Assembly: GCF_003112435.1 (NCBI RefSeq)
Contig: NZ_BDOQ01000020.1
Coordinates: 1 to 42,478, forward strand
Length of the DNA: 42,478 nt
Direction: 5' to 3'
Source of the DNA: Novimethylophilus kurashikiensis
GTDB lineage: Bacteria > Pseudomonadota > Gammaproteobacteria > Burkholderiales > Methylophilaceae
The notes under the pieces were generated by a model that saw only the letters and a program-made list of their open reading frames with translations, was not told the DNA's origin and did no database searches. Made by a program: the position numbers and the translations under genes. The number at the start of each line of letters is the position of its first letter. Within the stretch, counting starts at the first letter, position 1. Of the stretch, positions 26,370 through 34,919 are shown one piece after another.

Positions 26370-26963
26370 CTAATCAGTCAAGCGCTCGAGGTCTTCCGGC
26401 GTGTCGATGTCCAGCAAGATACCGCGGTCGGTAATTTCGATATGTTGGGTCTGCATCTGGTCGCGCTGCAAAATCCGACGCCCGCCCTCGTCCCCGCTCA
26501 AAGCGGTCAGTTCGTCGTAATAGTGCCGGGAAAACCCAATCGGATGCCCACGCCTAGCGTTGAAGTACGGCGCGGCAAGCGCTGCACCGGCGGCTATTGC
26601 GGCATCGACCGCAGCAATTGCCGAGACCGGCACGCAAGGCATGTCGGCAAGACCTATCACCCAGCCGTTGGCACTGGCATTGGCAGCAACGCCGGCCCCC
26701 AGGCTCGCGCCCATCCCATCGTCGGCGCGTTCGCAGATGACAAACCCCAGGCGCTCCGGTCCATACTCCGCCTCCAGCAAGGCGCGCAGGGCAGCGCCTT
26801 GCCGACGCAGCACGATCGTCACGCGTTCGAACACTTCCAGCCATGGCCTGACCGCATGCACGATCAGCGGCGCTTCTCGGCCATCCAGCGAGAGGACGGT
26901 CGCGAGTTTTTCGCCGTCAAAGCGGCGGGCAGCGCCTGCAGCAAGGATGACGGCGGCGGGCAT
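26370..26963 (-). CDS. Molybdenum cofactor cytidylyltransferase-like protein (MocA family)
   Basis: A 197-residue nucleotidyltransferase of the MobA-like fold. The nucleotide loop is AVILAAGAARRFDGEKL; later motifs are ERADDGMGASLGAGV, GWVIGLADMPCVP and the C-terminal LLDIDTPEDLERL. MocA-type enzymes attach CMP to molybdopterin to form the cytosine dinucleotide cofactor used by hydroxylases of the xanthine oxidase family. Its position five bases after the large hydroxylase subunit supports that reading over GTP-dependent MobA, because it presumably serves this enzyme. The stand-alone reading is inferred from fold and context. Confidence 0.88.
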   Translation of the reverse strand: MPAAVILAAGAARRFDGEKLATVLSLDGREAPLIVHAVRPWLEVFERVTIVLRRQGAALRALLEAEYGPERLGFVICERADDGMGASLGAGVAANASANGWVIGLADMPCVPVSAIAAVDAAIAAGAALAAPYFNARRGHPIGFSRHYYDELTALSGDEGGRRILQRDQMQTQHIEITDRGILLDIDTPEDLERLTD

Positions 26964-26968
26964 GACGT

Positions 26969-29128
26969 TCAGGCCAAGGTCGTTTTGTCGAACGGCATGC
27001 TGCGCAGACGCTTGCCGGTCAGGGCAAACACAGCATTGGCCACAGCAGGCGCAACCGGCGGTGTGCCGGGTTCGCCAATGCCGGTGGGCGCCGCTTCGCT
27101 CGGGACGATATGCACCTCGACCGTCGGCATCTCCGTGTACCGCAACGGTGGGTAGTTGTGGAAGTTGGACTGCTGCACGCGCCCCTTGTCCAGCGTGATT
27201 TCACCGTGCAACGCTGCCGACAAGCCGTACACCACCGCGCTTTCCAGCTGCTGGCGCACGCCGTCCGGGTTGACCACCCGGCCGCAATCGACAGCACACA
27301 CCACGCGATGCACCCGCACCTTGCCGTCGTCGATGGAGACTTCCGCAACCTCGGCCACATAGCTTTCAAACGACTTGTGCACAGCAACGCCATAGGCACG
27401 CCCTGCAGGCAAGGGCTTGCCCCAACCGGCTTTTTCCGCAGCCAGGCGCAGTACGCCCTGATGACGCGGCGAACCTTCGAGCAAGTCAAGGCGGTAAGCC
27501 ACCGGGTCTTGGCCGGCGAGATGCGCCATCTCGTCCATCATGGTCTCGACCACGAAAGCGGTATGCGAGTGGCCCACCGAGCGCCACCACAGCACGGGCA
27601 CCTCATGACGCGGGCTGTGCAGGTCGACCTGCAGGTTGGGAATGGTGTACGGCAGGTCGGCAGCACCTTCGACGGATGTAGCATCGATACCGTCCTTGAC
27701 CATGAAGCCCTCGAACGGCGTGCCGGTCGTGATGGACTGGCCGACGATGGTATGACGCCAAGCCACCGGTTTGCCGTCGGCACCGATGCCGGCCTCAATG
27801 CTGTCTACCCACATCGGGCGGTAGAAGCCCCCGTGGATGTCGTCTTCGCGCGTCCACATCACCTTGACCGGCTGCTTCAAGTGCTTGGCCACATGCATGG
27901 CTTCACCCACGAAGTCGGACACCGGATTGGCACGCCGACCGAAGCCGCCGCCCAGGAAAGTGGTATGAATTTGCACCTGCTCGGACTTGAGGCCGACGAT
28001 CTTGGCCGCAGCCTCGCGGTCCACCGTCTGGAACTGCGTACCGGTCCAGATTTCGCAGCTGTCCTTGCGCAAATCCACCACGCAGTTGAGCGGCTCCATC
28101 GGTGCATGGGCGAGGTAAGGCACGGCGTAACTCGCACTGACGGTTTTGCCTGCCTCCTTGAGCGCCGACACCGCATCGCCGTGCTTATTGGCGACCTTGC
28201 CCGGCTGTTTTGCCAGGTCGGTGTATTCCGTCATGAGGCCAGCGGTGGACAACTGCCCGCCCGGGCCTTCGTCCCACTCCACTTCCAGCAAGTCGCGCGC
28301 CGTCTTGGCCGGCCAGAAACCGGTGGCAGCAACGGCAACGCCGGTCGGCACCTGGAACACCGCCTTCACGCCCGGCACCTTGCGCGCCTCATCGGCGTTG
28401 AAGCGTTTGACCTTGCCGCCGAACACAGGGCCGCGCGCAACGACCACGGTCAGCATGTTGGGCAAATACACATCCAGGCCGAACTGCGCCTTGCCGTTGA
28501 CCTTTTCAGGGCTGTCGAGGCGTTTGGTACTCTTGCCGATCAGCTTGAAATCCTTGGGGTCCTTGAGCGGCACCACGGTCGGCGGCACCAGTTGGTTGGC
28601 TGCATCGGCCAGCTCGCCGTAGCTGAGTTTCTTGCCGCTCTTGTGCGTCACCACGCCGTTCTCGGCATGGCATTCGTCCACCGGCACCTGCCATTGGCGG
28701 GCTGCGGCTTGCACCAACATGATCCGCGCCGTGGCGCCGATGCGGCGCATCTGTTCCCAACTCGACGCCACGCTGGTACTGCCGCCGGTCAACTGGATGG
28801 GAAACACGGTGTGGTTATAGACGGGAGCCACTGGCGCGGATTCCACCTTGACCTTGCTCCAGTCGGCTTCGAGCTCTTCGTTAATAAGCATGGCGAGCGA
28901 GGTGTACACGCCCTGCCCCATTTCCGACTTGTTGATGAGCAGCGTCACCGTGTTATTCGGCGCGATTCGGATAAAGGCGTTGGGCGGATACTGAATCTGC
29001 TGTGCCGGCGCTTCTGCGGCGATAGCGCGGCCGCGCACGCCGGGTAGATAAAAGCCGATCACCAACCCGGCCGCACTAACGCCCGCAGCCTTGAGGAAAC
29101 CGCGACGGGAAACGTTGATCTCGCTCAT
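26969..29128 (-). CDS. Tat-exported molybdopterin-binding hydroxylase/aldehyde dehydrogenase, large subunit
   Basis: A 719-residue protein of the xanthine dehydrogenase family, of the type found in isoquinoline 1-oxidoreductase (IorB) and periplasmic aldehyde dehydrogenases. A twin-arginine signal [10 protein letters not shown] (Arg8-Arg9) precedes a hydrophobic segment, so the complex is exported folded. Cofactor motifs include [14 protein letters not shown] and the catalytic-region Glu686 in [13 protein letters not shown]. The early block [22 protein letters not shown] is typical of this subgroup. The 2Fe-2S subunit gene overlaps its start (ATGA) and a MocA-like gene follows. The substrate (N-heterocycle, aldehyde or other) cannot be told from sequence. 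The long frame on the opposite strand (27110-29047) is a shadow. Confidence 0.92.
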   Translation of the reverse strand: MSEINVSRRGFLKAAGVSAAGLVIGFYLPGVRGRAIAAEAPAQQIQYPPNAFIRIAPNNTVTLLINKSEMGQGVYTSLAMLINEELEADWSKVKVESAPVAPVYNHTVFPIQLTGGSTSVASSWEQMRRIGATARIMLVQAAARQWQVPVDECHAENGVVTHKSGKKLSYGELADAANQLVPPTVVPLKDPKDFKLIGKSTKRLDSPEKVNGKAQFGLDVYLPNMLTVVVARGPVFGGKVKRFNADEARKVPGVKAVFQVPTGVAVAATGFWPAKTARDLLEVEWDEGPGGQLSTAGLMTEYTDLAKQPGKVANKHGDAVSALKEAGKTVSASYAVPYLAHAPMEPLNCVVDLRKDSCEIWTGTQFQTVDREAAAKIVGLKSEQVQIHTTFLGGGFGRRANPVSDFVGEAMHVAKHLKQPVKVMWTREDDIHGGFYRPMWVDSIEAGIGADGKPVAWRHTIVGQSITTGTPFEGFMVKDGIDATSVEGAADLPYTIPNLQVDLHSPRHEVPVLWWRSVGHSHTAFVVETMMDEMAHLAGQDPVAYRLDLLEGSPRHQGVLRLAAEKAGWGKPLPAGRAYGVAVHKSFESYVAEVAEVSIDDGKVRVHRVVCAVDCGRVVNPDGVRQQLESAVVYGLSAALHGEITLDKGRVQQSNFHNYPPLRYTEMPTVEVHIVPSEAAPTGIGEPGTPPVAPAVANAVFALTGKRLRSMPFDKTTLA

Positions 29129-29598
29129 GCCGCACCGCCTTTCTTCAAGTCTTCAGCGGCTTGCTTGATGGCACTGTGAATACGGCCGTAGGTACCGCAA
29201 CGGCAGATATTGCCGTTCATGGCCGTGGCGATCTGGTCGTCGCTAGGTTGCGGGTTTTGCTTGATCAACGCGGCGGCCGACATGATCTGGCCGGACTGGC
29301 AGTAGCCGCATTGCGGCACGTCCGCGTCCAGCCAGGCGGCTTGCAGCGCTTTGCCAGCCTGGGTTTCGCCGATGGCTTCGATGGTGGTGACTTGCTTGCC
29401 GGCAGCAGCGGAAAGCGGTGTCACACAGGAGCGAATCGCCTCGCCGTCGAGATGGATGGTACATGCGCCGCATTGCGCCATGCCGCAGCCGAACTTGGTG
29501 CCGGTCAGTTGCAGGTGGTCACGCAGCACCCACAGCAACGGAGTATTGGGATCGGCATCCACCTTGGTCGATTTGCCGTTGATGGTGAGAGAAATCAT
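29125..29598 (-). CDS. 2Fe-2S subunit of the molybdenum hydroxylase
   Basis: A 157-residue two-cluster ferredoxin-type subunit (IorA/CoxS family). The plant-type cluster is held by Cys38, 43, 46 and 58 ([17 protein letters not shown] and SCVT). The second cluster uses Cys97, 100, 132 and 134 ([10 protein letters not shown] and [12 protein letters not shown]). There is no signal peptide, so it would ride out with the Tat-bearing large subunit. It starts 17 bases after the xdhC-like stop and overlaps the large subunit. No FAD subunit is encoded, as expected for the two-subunit IorAB type. Confidence 0.95.
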   Translation of the reverse strand: MISLTINGKSTKVDADPNTPLLWVLRDHLQLTGTKFGCGMAQCGACTIHLDGEAIRSCVTPLSAAAGKQVTTIEAIGETQAGKALQAAWLDADVPQCGYCQSGQIMSAAALIKQNPQPSDDQIATAMNGNICRCGTYGRIHSAIKQAAEDLKKGGAA

Positions 29599-29615
29599 GG
29601 GTTCTCCGTTATTGA

Positions 29616-30629
29616 TTAGAAGGTTTGTTTAGGTGTAACGCAGGCTGCTTCGCCTGCATTTAATTCAGTATCCCTGGCAGCGGATCGTGCCAGTCGCGCC
29701 CGTTCCTGAACTAGATGCGCCAGGATGGCGACGGCGATCTCGGGCGGCGTACGGCTGCCGATATCGAGTCCCACCGGGCCGTGCAGCCGTGCGATTTCCT
29801 GTGCACTCAGGTCGAACAGCGCCAGCCGTTCGCGACGCTTTTCGTTATTGCGTTGCGAACCCAACGCACCGACATAAAATGCCGGAGATTTTAGCGCTTC
29901 CAGCAGCGCCATGTCGTCCAGCTTGGGATCATGGGTAAGCGCTACCACGGCAGTTCGGACATCGACTTGCAGTTCCAGCACCACGTCGTCCGGCATACCT
30001 TTCACGATGCGGGTATCCGCGACATCCCACACCGAGGTGTATTCCTCGCGCGGGTCGCAGACGATCACTTCGTAATCCAATGCCAGGGCCATGCGCGCCA
30101 GATACGAGGAAGTCTGGCTGGCGCCGATGATGAGCAGACGCCAGCGCGGGCCGTGGACGGTCGTGAGCATTTCGCCATCGAAGACCAGGGCGGCGTCCGG
30201 GCCTGCCGGCATTAAATCGACAGATAGATTGGCCAGGTTCAATTGCCGGGCGGTGATCTGGTGACGCTCGACACGATGTAGCACGTCGCCCACCCAATAC
30301 GCGTCCTGCACCGGCTCGACAACTAACTGCAAGGTCCCGCCGCATGGCAGGCCGAAACGCATGGCTTCCTCCTGCGTGACGCCGTAGGTCACGCCCTCGG
30401 CGCGATGCTCAGGCAAGCGGCCTTCGCGCGCCTTGCCGATGAGGTCGTCCTCGATGCAGCCGCCTGAGACCGAACCAACGGCAACCCCATCCTCGCGCAA
30501 GGCCAGCATTGCACCGGGGGGACGAGGGCTGGAGCCGAAAGTGCGTACCACCGTCGCCAGCCAGACGCGATGCCCTCCCGCACGCCAATCGCGTACGGCT
30601 TTCAGGACGGAAAGATCGACGCTATCCAT
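29616..30629 (-). CDS. XdhC/CoxI family molybdoenzyme maturation factor
   Basis: A 337-residue protein of the XdhC family, which binds molybdenum cofactor, promotes its sulfuration and inserts it into xanthine dehydrogenase-like enzymes. The N-terminal block is [35 protein letters not shown]; the C-terminal Rossmann domain contains [30 protein letters not shown] and [27 protein letters not shown]. Its start overlaps the OYE stop (TAATG). The last dozen residues ([14 protein letters not shown]) come from a REP-like arm at 29633 and lie outside the conserved domain. Confidence 0.92.
   Translation of the reverse strand: MDSVDLSVLKAVRDWRAGGHRVWLATVVRTFGSSPRPPGAMLALREDGVAVGSVSGGCIEDDLIGKAREGRLPEHRAEGVTYGVTQEEAMRFGLPCGGTLQLVVEPVQDAYWVGDVLHRVERHQITARQLNLANLSVDLMPAGPDAALVFDGEMLTTVHGPRWRLLIIGASQTSSYLARMALALDYEVIVCDPREEYTSVWDVADTRIVKGMPDDVVLELQVDVRTAVVALTHDPKLDDMALLEALKSPAFYVGALGSQRNNEKRRERLALFDLSAQEIARLHGPVGLDIGSRTPPEIAVAILAHLVQERARLARSAARDTELNAGEAACVTPKQTF
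29633..29662. repeat. REP-like single arm, family 1, copy 4
   Basis: A lone arm (GTGTAACGCAGGCTGCTTCG and onward to CCTGCATTT) lies in the 3' end of the xdhC-like gene. It uses the GCTTC variant like the right arm of the copy at 9137. No facing partner is present nearby. It is translated in frame to give part of the C-terminus. Confidence 0.75.
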
Positions 30630-31705
30630 TACGCCCCTAGCGCTGGATAGTCGGTGTAGCCATGACTATCGCCGCCGTAGAAGGTGTTCTGATCGGCTGT
30701 GTTGAGCGGCGCATCCTGGGCGAAGCGTTCCACAAGATCGGGGTTGGCAATGTAGGGCACGCCGAACGCAACGCAGTCGGCACGACCTTCGGCAATGGCC
30801 TGGTTGGCGCTCGATTTGGTGTAACTGCTGTTCGCCATATATAGGCCTTTGTAGGCGCGGCGCAATTCCTGATAATTGAACGCAGGCATTTCCTCGCCGC
30901 CGCCGATGCCGCCTTCCATCACGTGCAGGTAAGCCAGCCCGAAGGGGTTGAGCACTTCCGCCACGTGGTTGAACAGCGCTTGCGGATGGGAATCGCGCAT
31001 GTCGTTGAAAGGGTTGATCGGCGAGATGCGCACGCCGACGCGGTCAGCGCCCCACACCTTGCACACGACGTTGACCACTTCGAGCAGCAAGCGCGAACGG
31101 TTGGGGATGGAGCCGCCGTACTGGTCGTCGCGGCGGTTGCTGCCGTCGCGCAGGAACTGGTCCAGCAGATAGCCGTTGGCAGAATGCACTTCCACGCCGT
31201 CGAAACCGGCTTCCATCGCGTTTTGCGCAGCCTTGCGGTAGTCCTCGATCACCCCCCCGATTTCTTCCAGCGTCAGCGCATGCGGCGTGACGAAGGGCTG
31301 CATGCCTTCCAGGGTGAAGGCCATGCCCTCGGGCTTGATGGCCGAAGGCGCCACCGGCAGGACATTGCCCGGCAGCAGCGAGGGATGCGAAATACGGCCC
31401 ACGTGCCACAATTGCAGCACAATGCGCCCGCCCTTGGCGTGTACGGCGTCGGTCACCAGTTTCCAGCCGGCGACCTGTTCCGCGCTATGGATGCCCGGCG
31501 TCATAGGATAGCCCTGCGCCGTGGGCGAAATCTGCGTCGCCTCACTCACAATGAGCCCGGCCGAGGCACGCTGGGCGTAGTACTCGGCGTTGAGGGCGTG
31601 CGGCACGTTGCCGGCACCGGCGCGGTTGCGGGTCAGCGGGGCCATTACGATGCGATTGGGCATCTCGATGCGGCCCAGCCGCAGGGGAGAAAACAAATCC
31701 GTCAT
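30629..31705 (-). CDS. Old-yellow-enzyme family reductase (NemA-like)
   Basis: A 358-residue FMN-dependent TIM barrel reducing activated alkenes, quinones, nitroesters or N-ethylmaleimide with NADPH. FMN and substrate residues are visible: MAPLTRNRAG, VLQLWHVGRISH, and the catalytic HSANGYLLDQFLRDGSNRR block, with YGGSIPNRSRLLLEV after it. Length and motif order match E. coli NemA (365). AACAGGAGTACGCA gives a good ribosome site. It lies in the operon between YceI (136 bases upstream, with a hairpin between) and XdhC (overlapping). NemA genes are commonly induced by electrophiles, consistent with the pirin, flavodoxin and nitroreductase neighbours. Confidence 0.94.
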   Translation of the reverse strand: MTDLFSPLRLGRIEMPNRIVMAPLTRNRAGAGNVPHALNAEYYAQRASAGLIVSEATQISPTAQGYPMTPGIHSAEQVAGWKLVTDAVHAKGGRIVLQLWHVGRISHPSLLPGNVLPVAPSAIKPEGMAFTLEGMQPFVTPHALTLEEIGGVIEDYRKAAQNAMEAGFDGVEVHSANGYLLDQFLRDGSNRRDDQYGGSIPNRSRLLLEVVNVVCKVWGADRVGVRISPINPFNDMRDSHPQALFNHVAEVLNPFGLAYLHVMEGGIGGGEEMPAFNYQELRRAYKGLYMANSSYTKSSANQAIAEGRADCVAFGVPYIANPDLVERFAQDAPLNTADQNTFYGGDSHGYTDYPALGA

Positions 31706-31782
31706 TGCGTACTCCTGTTAAAAATCCTATGGTGAAAGTCCTGTCGTTGAGGCAAACAAGCGGTGCTTGCTTGAAACGATAC

Positions 31783-31811
31783 GAGGAGGCCGGGCTCGCG
31801 CCCGCCTCCTC
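31783..31811. terminator. GC-rich hairpin between yceI-like and OYE genes
   Basis: GAGGAGGCCGGGC and GCCCGCCTCCTC pair with one bulge around a 4-base loop, 31 bases after the yceI-like stop. On the minus strand no T-run follows, so it may be an attenuator or RNA-stability structure inside the operon rather than a full terminator. Confidence 0.45.
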
Positions 31812-31841
31812 AACTTTTGTTAAATCCTTGGCAGATCTTGA

Positions 31842-32435
31842 TTACCAGGGCTTGAAATCCGGGTTGTTCTTCACGCCTTCGATAAACAGCGCAATCTCGA
31901 TGTCGTTGCCGATCGGCCCGTTGGGCTGCGCCGCCCAGCCGAAGCCGAAATCCGACGCCTTGATGGTGGTATGCCCCTCGAAGCCCGCACGCTGACCGCC
32001 CCAGGGGTCCGGTCCAAAGCCCAGCACCTTGAACGGGAAGCTGATCTGCTTGGTCACGCCGTGCAGCGTCAGGTTGCCGGTGATCACGCCGGCGTCCTTG
32101 CCCGAAGCTTCCACCTTGGTGCTCTCGAAGCGCATGTCGGAGAAATGCGGTGCATCGAGATATTCCGGTTTCTCGCGGATGTGCTCGTCGCGCTTAGCGT
32201 TGCTGGTGTTGACCGACAACACGTTGATACGCGCTTCAACGCTGGATTTGGAGAGGTCGTTGCGGTCGATGACGATCTTGCCCTTGACGTCCGGGAAGGT
32301 GCCGGCGGTGCGCGAAACGACGTGGCGGATGGTGAAGTTGGCGAAGCTGTGGCTGTTGTCGATGCCGTAGATCTCGGCATCGGCCAGTGCGGCACCGGCC
32401 CACAGCATCAGGACGAGCGATGCGATTTTTTTCAT
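31842..32435 (-). CDS. YceI family periplasmic protein
   Basis: A 197-residue secreted lipocalin-like beta-barrel. The signal peptide is about residues 1-20 (MKKIASLVLMLWAGAALADA); the barrel carries YGIDNSHSFANFTIRHVVSR, KGKIVIDRNDLSKSSVEA, MRFESTKVEA and FGFGWAAQPNGPIGNDIEIALFIEGVK. YceI proteins are known to bind polyisoprenoid molecules such as ubiquinone-like lipids. In this operon it could bring a quinone to or from the exported molybdoenzyme; that is inference. AGGGGAAACACC precedes the ATG. Confidence 0.93.
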   Translation of the reverse strand: MKKIASLVLMLWAGAALADAEIYGIDNSHSFANFTIRHVVSRTAGTFPDVKGKIVIDRNDLSKSSVEARINVLSVNTSNAKRDEHIREKPEYLDAPHFSDMRFESTKVEASGKDAGVITGNLTLHGVTKQISFPFKVLGFGPDPWGGQRAGFEGHTTIKASDFGFGWAAQPNGPIGNDIEIALFIEGVKNNPDFKPW

Positions 32436-32488
32436 GGTGTTTCCCCTATTGTTCTTAATAAGTCTTGGTGATGAATGTGGCAGGTCGA

Positions 32489-33073
32489 TTACTTACCGCG
32501 CTGGAAACGCGCTGCGGTCTCGGCCACGCGGCGGCCCAAGTGCTCGGCGGTCTTAAGGTCGCTGGCAATCGGCCCGGCTTCCGGCCCTTGATCGGCGTTG
32601 GATTGCGCCATGGCGCCCAGGAAACTGCCCAGGCGGTTCAAGTCGTCCACCGAGCCCTTGCTGTTGTTGTTGCCGGGCATCAAGCCCGTGCCTACCCAGA
32701 TCATGCTATGCTGGGCGGCGAAGATCGCCAGTTGGGTCAGCGTGCTCAGCTTGTCGCCGCTTTGGCTCGCAGAATTGGTGAAGCCGGCGGCGATCTTGTC
32801 TTTCCATTCCTGGGAAAACCAAAGCTTGGAACTCGCATCCATGAACATCTTGAACTGGGCGGAGGCGCTGCCCATGTAGGTCGGAGCGCCGAAAATAATG
32901 CCGTCGGCATCGTTCAGCGTTTGCCAGTCGGCATCGGCGATCTTGCCCTCGGCATTCACGGCGATCAGCGTGGCTGTCGTATCCGCTGCACTTTGCGCAC
33001 CGCGCAGCACGGCCTTGGCTTGTTCCGCGGTATGGCCGTAGCCGCTATGGTAGATCACTGCAATCTTGGTCAT
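32489..33073 (-). CDS. Flavodoxin-family NAD(P)H-dependent reductase
   Basis: A 194-residue flavodoxin-fold protein related to WrbA. The FMN phosphate loop is IYHSGYGHTAEQAKAVLRGA, followed by DGIIFGAPTYMGSASAQFKMFMD and GFTNSASQSGDKLSTLTQLAIFAAQHSMIWVGTGL. It probably reduces quinones or similar compounds with NAD(P)H in the cytoplasm. Family assignment rests on motifs; the substrate is not known. It lies 64 bases after the pirin gene and 53 before the yceI-like gene, and AGAGGAACACGTC precedes the ATG. Confidence 0.9.
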   Translation of the reverse strand: MTKIAVIYHSGYGHTAEQAKAVLRGAQSAADTTATLIAVNAEGKIADADWQTLNDADGIIFGAPTYMGSASAQFKMFMDASSKLWFSQEWKDKIAAGFTNSASQSGDKLSTLTQLAIFAAQHSMIWVGTGLMPGNNNSKGSVDDLNRLGSFLGAMAQSNADQGPEAGPIASDLKTAEHLGRRVAETAARFQRGK

Positions 33074-33137
33074 GACGTGTTCCTCTTGTTGTTAATGCCG
33101 ATTAAGTTAGGTTCAAAAAGAAAGATTTAAAGGTAGG

Positions 33138-33836
33138 TCAGGCCAAATCGAACAGCAGCACTTCCGCAGCTTTTCCGCCGGCCAGGCGAATCTCCGGTTC
33201 GCCCTCGATGGTCGCGCCGTCGCCGGCTTCCAGGCGCTGGCCGTTGAGTTCCACCGAACCGTGCGCCACCTGCAGATATCCGGCACGACCGGGGCCGAAG
33301 GCATGGCTTGCCTCGTCGAATTCATCGAACAGCCCCGCATACAGCAATGCATCCTGATGCACCGTCACCGAACCCTCGCGCCCATCCGGCGAGGCTACGA
33401 CGCGCAACTTGCCTTGCTTTTCTTCCGGGACGAACAGGGTTTGTTCGTACGATGGCTCGAGCCCGCGCCGGGCGGGCAAAATCCATATCTGGAGGAAATG
33501 CACCGGCTCGCTCGCGGAGTGATTGAATTCGCTATGCCGGATGCCCGTGCCGGCCGACATACGCTGTACTTCGCCGTACCGCATGACGCTGCCGTTGCCC
33601 AAACTATCCTTATGCTCCAGCGCGCCACTCAGGACATAAGTGACGATTTCCATATCCTGGTGGCCGTGCGTGCCGAACCCCTTGCCGGACGCCACGGTAT
33701 CGTCATTGATCACGCGCAGGCTGCGAAAACCCATATAGGCAGGGTCGTGATAATCGGCAAATGAAAACGTATGCCATGAATCGAGCCATCCATGCTCGGC
33801 GTGACCGCGTTCGCGTGCTTTTCGAATCCGGATCAT
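33138..33836 (-). CDS. Pirin family protein (short form, YhaK-like)
   Basis: A 232-residue bicupin of the YhaK type, shorter than the pirin at 16620. Metal-ligand motifs are [15 protein letters not shown] (two His) and [10 protein letters not shown] (His and Glu). The N-terminus has [25 protein letters not shown], common to this group. It is the first gene of the minus-strand operon that runs to the nitroreductase and is divergent from a LysR gene, an arrangement typical of pirin genes under LysR control. The reaction is unknown, though related pirins act on flavonoids or sense iron oxidation state. The ribosome site is weak. Confidence 0.9.
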   Translation of the reverse strand: MIRIRKARERGHAEHGWLDSWHTFSFADYHDPAYMGFRSLRVINDDTVASGKGFGTHGHQDMEIVTYVLSGALEHKDSLGNGSVMRYGEVQRMSAGTGIRHSEFNHSASEPVHFLQIWILPARRGLEPSYEQTLFVPEEKQGKLRVVASPDGREGSVTVHQDALLYAGLFDEFDEASHAFGPGRAGYLQVAHGSVELNGQRLEAGDGATIEGEPEIRLAGGKAAEVLLFDLA

Positions 33837-33848
33837 TTAGCGCACCAT

Positions 33849-33928
33849 ATTCAAAAATTTGTTGCTATATTAGACGTGCACTTAGCGCAATTAAAGCGAA
33901 TAATTCAGAGCATCTTATTCAAATTTTT
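33849..33928. promoter_or_regulatory. Divergent LysR/pirin regulatory gap with repeated ATTCAAA sites
   Basis: The 97-base AT-rich gap between the divergent pirin and LysR starts contains ATTCAAAAATTT (33849-33860) and ATTCAAATTTTT (33917-33928), a near-direct repeat about 68 bases apart, and a TATATTA tract between them. These could be paired LysR sites controlling both directions. Confidence 0.4.
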
Positions 33929-33933
33929 TAAAC

Positions 33934-34833
33934 ATGAAAATCAGCCTCGACGCCCTGCTCATTCTCGACGCCATCGACCGGCGCGGCAGCTTTGCCGGTG
34001 CGGCTGAAGAACTGTTTCGCGTGCCGTCCTCGGTCACCTATAGCGTGCAAAAGCTGGAACAGGATTTGGGCGTGTCATTGTTTGACCGTTCCGGGCATCG
34101 CGCCGTTCTCACCGAAGCCGGCGAAGAACTCCTGCGCGAAGGCCGACACCTGCTGACAGCGGCAGGCGAGCTGGAGGCGCGAGTAAAGCGCGTCGCATCG
34201 GGCTATGAAGCCGAGTTGCGTATTGCGGTAAGTGATTTGGTAGATATGGAACGGCTCTATCCCATCATCGAGGCGTTCTACGCACAAAACTGCGGCACGC
34301 GGTTGTACTTGCTCAAGGAAGTCTATGGCGGCACCTGGGACGCGCTGGCGACCGGTCGTGCCGATATCGCCATTGGCGCGCCCAGCGACGGCCCAACGGG
34401 TGGTGGTTATTCGACCCATTTGCTGGGCATGCTGGAATTTGTCTATGCCGTAGCACCGCATCACCCGCTCGCCGATCTACCGGAGCCGCTCAGTCCGTGC
34501 GATATCGCCGGTTACCGGGCAGTCGCAGCTGCCGACAGCTCGCGCAACCTGCCGCCGCGCACCTCCGGCATCTTGACCGGACAGGACGTGTTCACCGTGC
34601 CCGACATGCAAGCCAAAGTGCTGGCCCAAATTCACGGCCTGGGCAGCGGCTACCTGGTCAAAAACGTCGCCATGCATTATGCGGCACAGGGCAGGCTCGT
34701 CATCAAGCAAGTCGCCGAACCCAAGCAGGACGTGCAGTTTTTCCTGGCTTGGCGCAGCCGCCAGCGCGGCCGTTCGCTGCAATGGTTTATCGAAGAACTC
34801 AAGCAGCGCAGCATCGGGGATTTGAGCTGGTGA
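33934..34833 (+). CDS. LysR-family transcriptional regulator (YhaJ-like)
   Basis: A 299-residue LysR regulator. The winged helix covers residues 1-61 (KISLDALLILDAIDRRGSFAGAAEELFRVPSSVTYSVQKLE, then LFDRSGHRAVLT); the effector domain follows. The N-terminus is of the subgroup seen in E. coli YhaJ, which is linked to sensing of aromatic or quinone compounds and sits beside yhaK (pirin). Here too the gene is divergent from a YhaK-like pirin. It is the likely regulator of the nine-gene operon. PsiE follows 86 bases downstream on the same strand, apparently from its own promoter. Confidence 0.92.
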   Translation: MKISLDALLILDAIDRRGSFAGAAEELFRVPSSVTYSVQKLEQDLGVSLFDRSGHRAVLTEAGEELLREGRHLLTAAGELEARVKRVASGYEAELRIAVSDLVDMERLYPIIEAFYAQNCGTRLYLLKEVYGGTWDALATGRADIAIGAPSDGPTGGGYSTHLLGMLEFVYAVAPHHPLADLPEPLSPCDIAGYRAVAAADSSRNLPPRTSGILTGQDVFTVPDMQAKVLAQIHGLGSGYLVKNVAMHYAAQGRLVIKQVAEPKQDVQFFLAWRSRQRGRSLQWFIEELKQRSIGDLSW

Positions 34834-34863
34834 CGACCGCGACGCATTCCTCACCGCGCAGCG

Positions 34864-34891
34864 TTGCTTCGCCCCAAGGCGCTTGTAAAAT
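34864..34891 (+). promoter_or_regulatory. Promoter candidate for the psiE-like gene
   Basis: TTGCTT (34864-34869), a 16-base spacer and TAAAAT (34886-34891) lie about 28 bases before the ATG at 34920. The -10 is good, the -35 weak. Confidence 0.4.
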
Positions 34892-34919
34892 AGCCGAATC
34901 CCATCCTTATCCGGACATC

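Noticed and set aside
27110-29047. A 645-codon open frame on the plus strand opposite the molybdenum hydroxylase gene
   Set aside because: It mirrors the codon pattern of the real gene on the other strand, is rich in His/Arg/Leu with no domain, and has no ribosome site.
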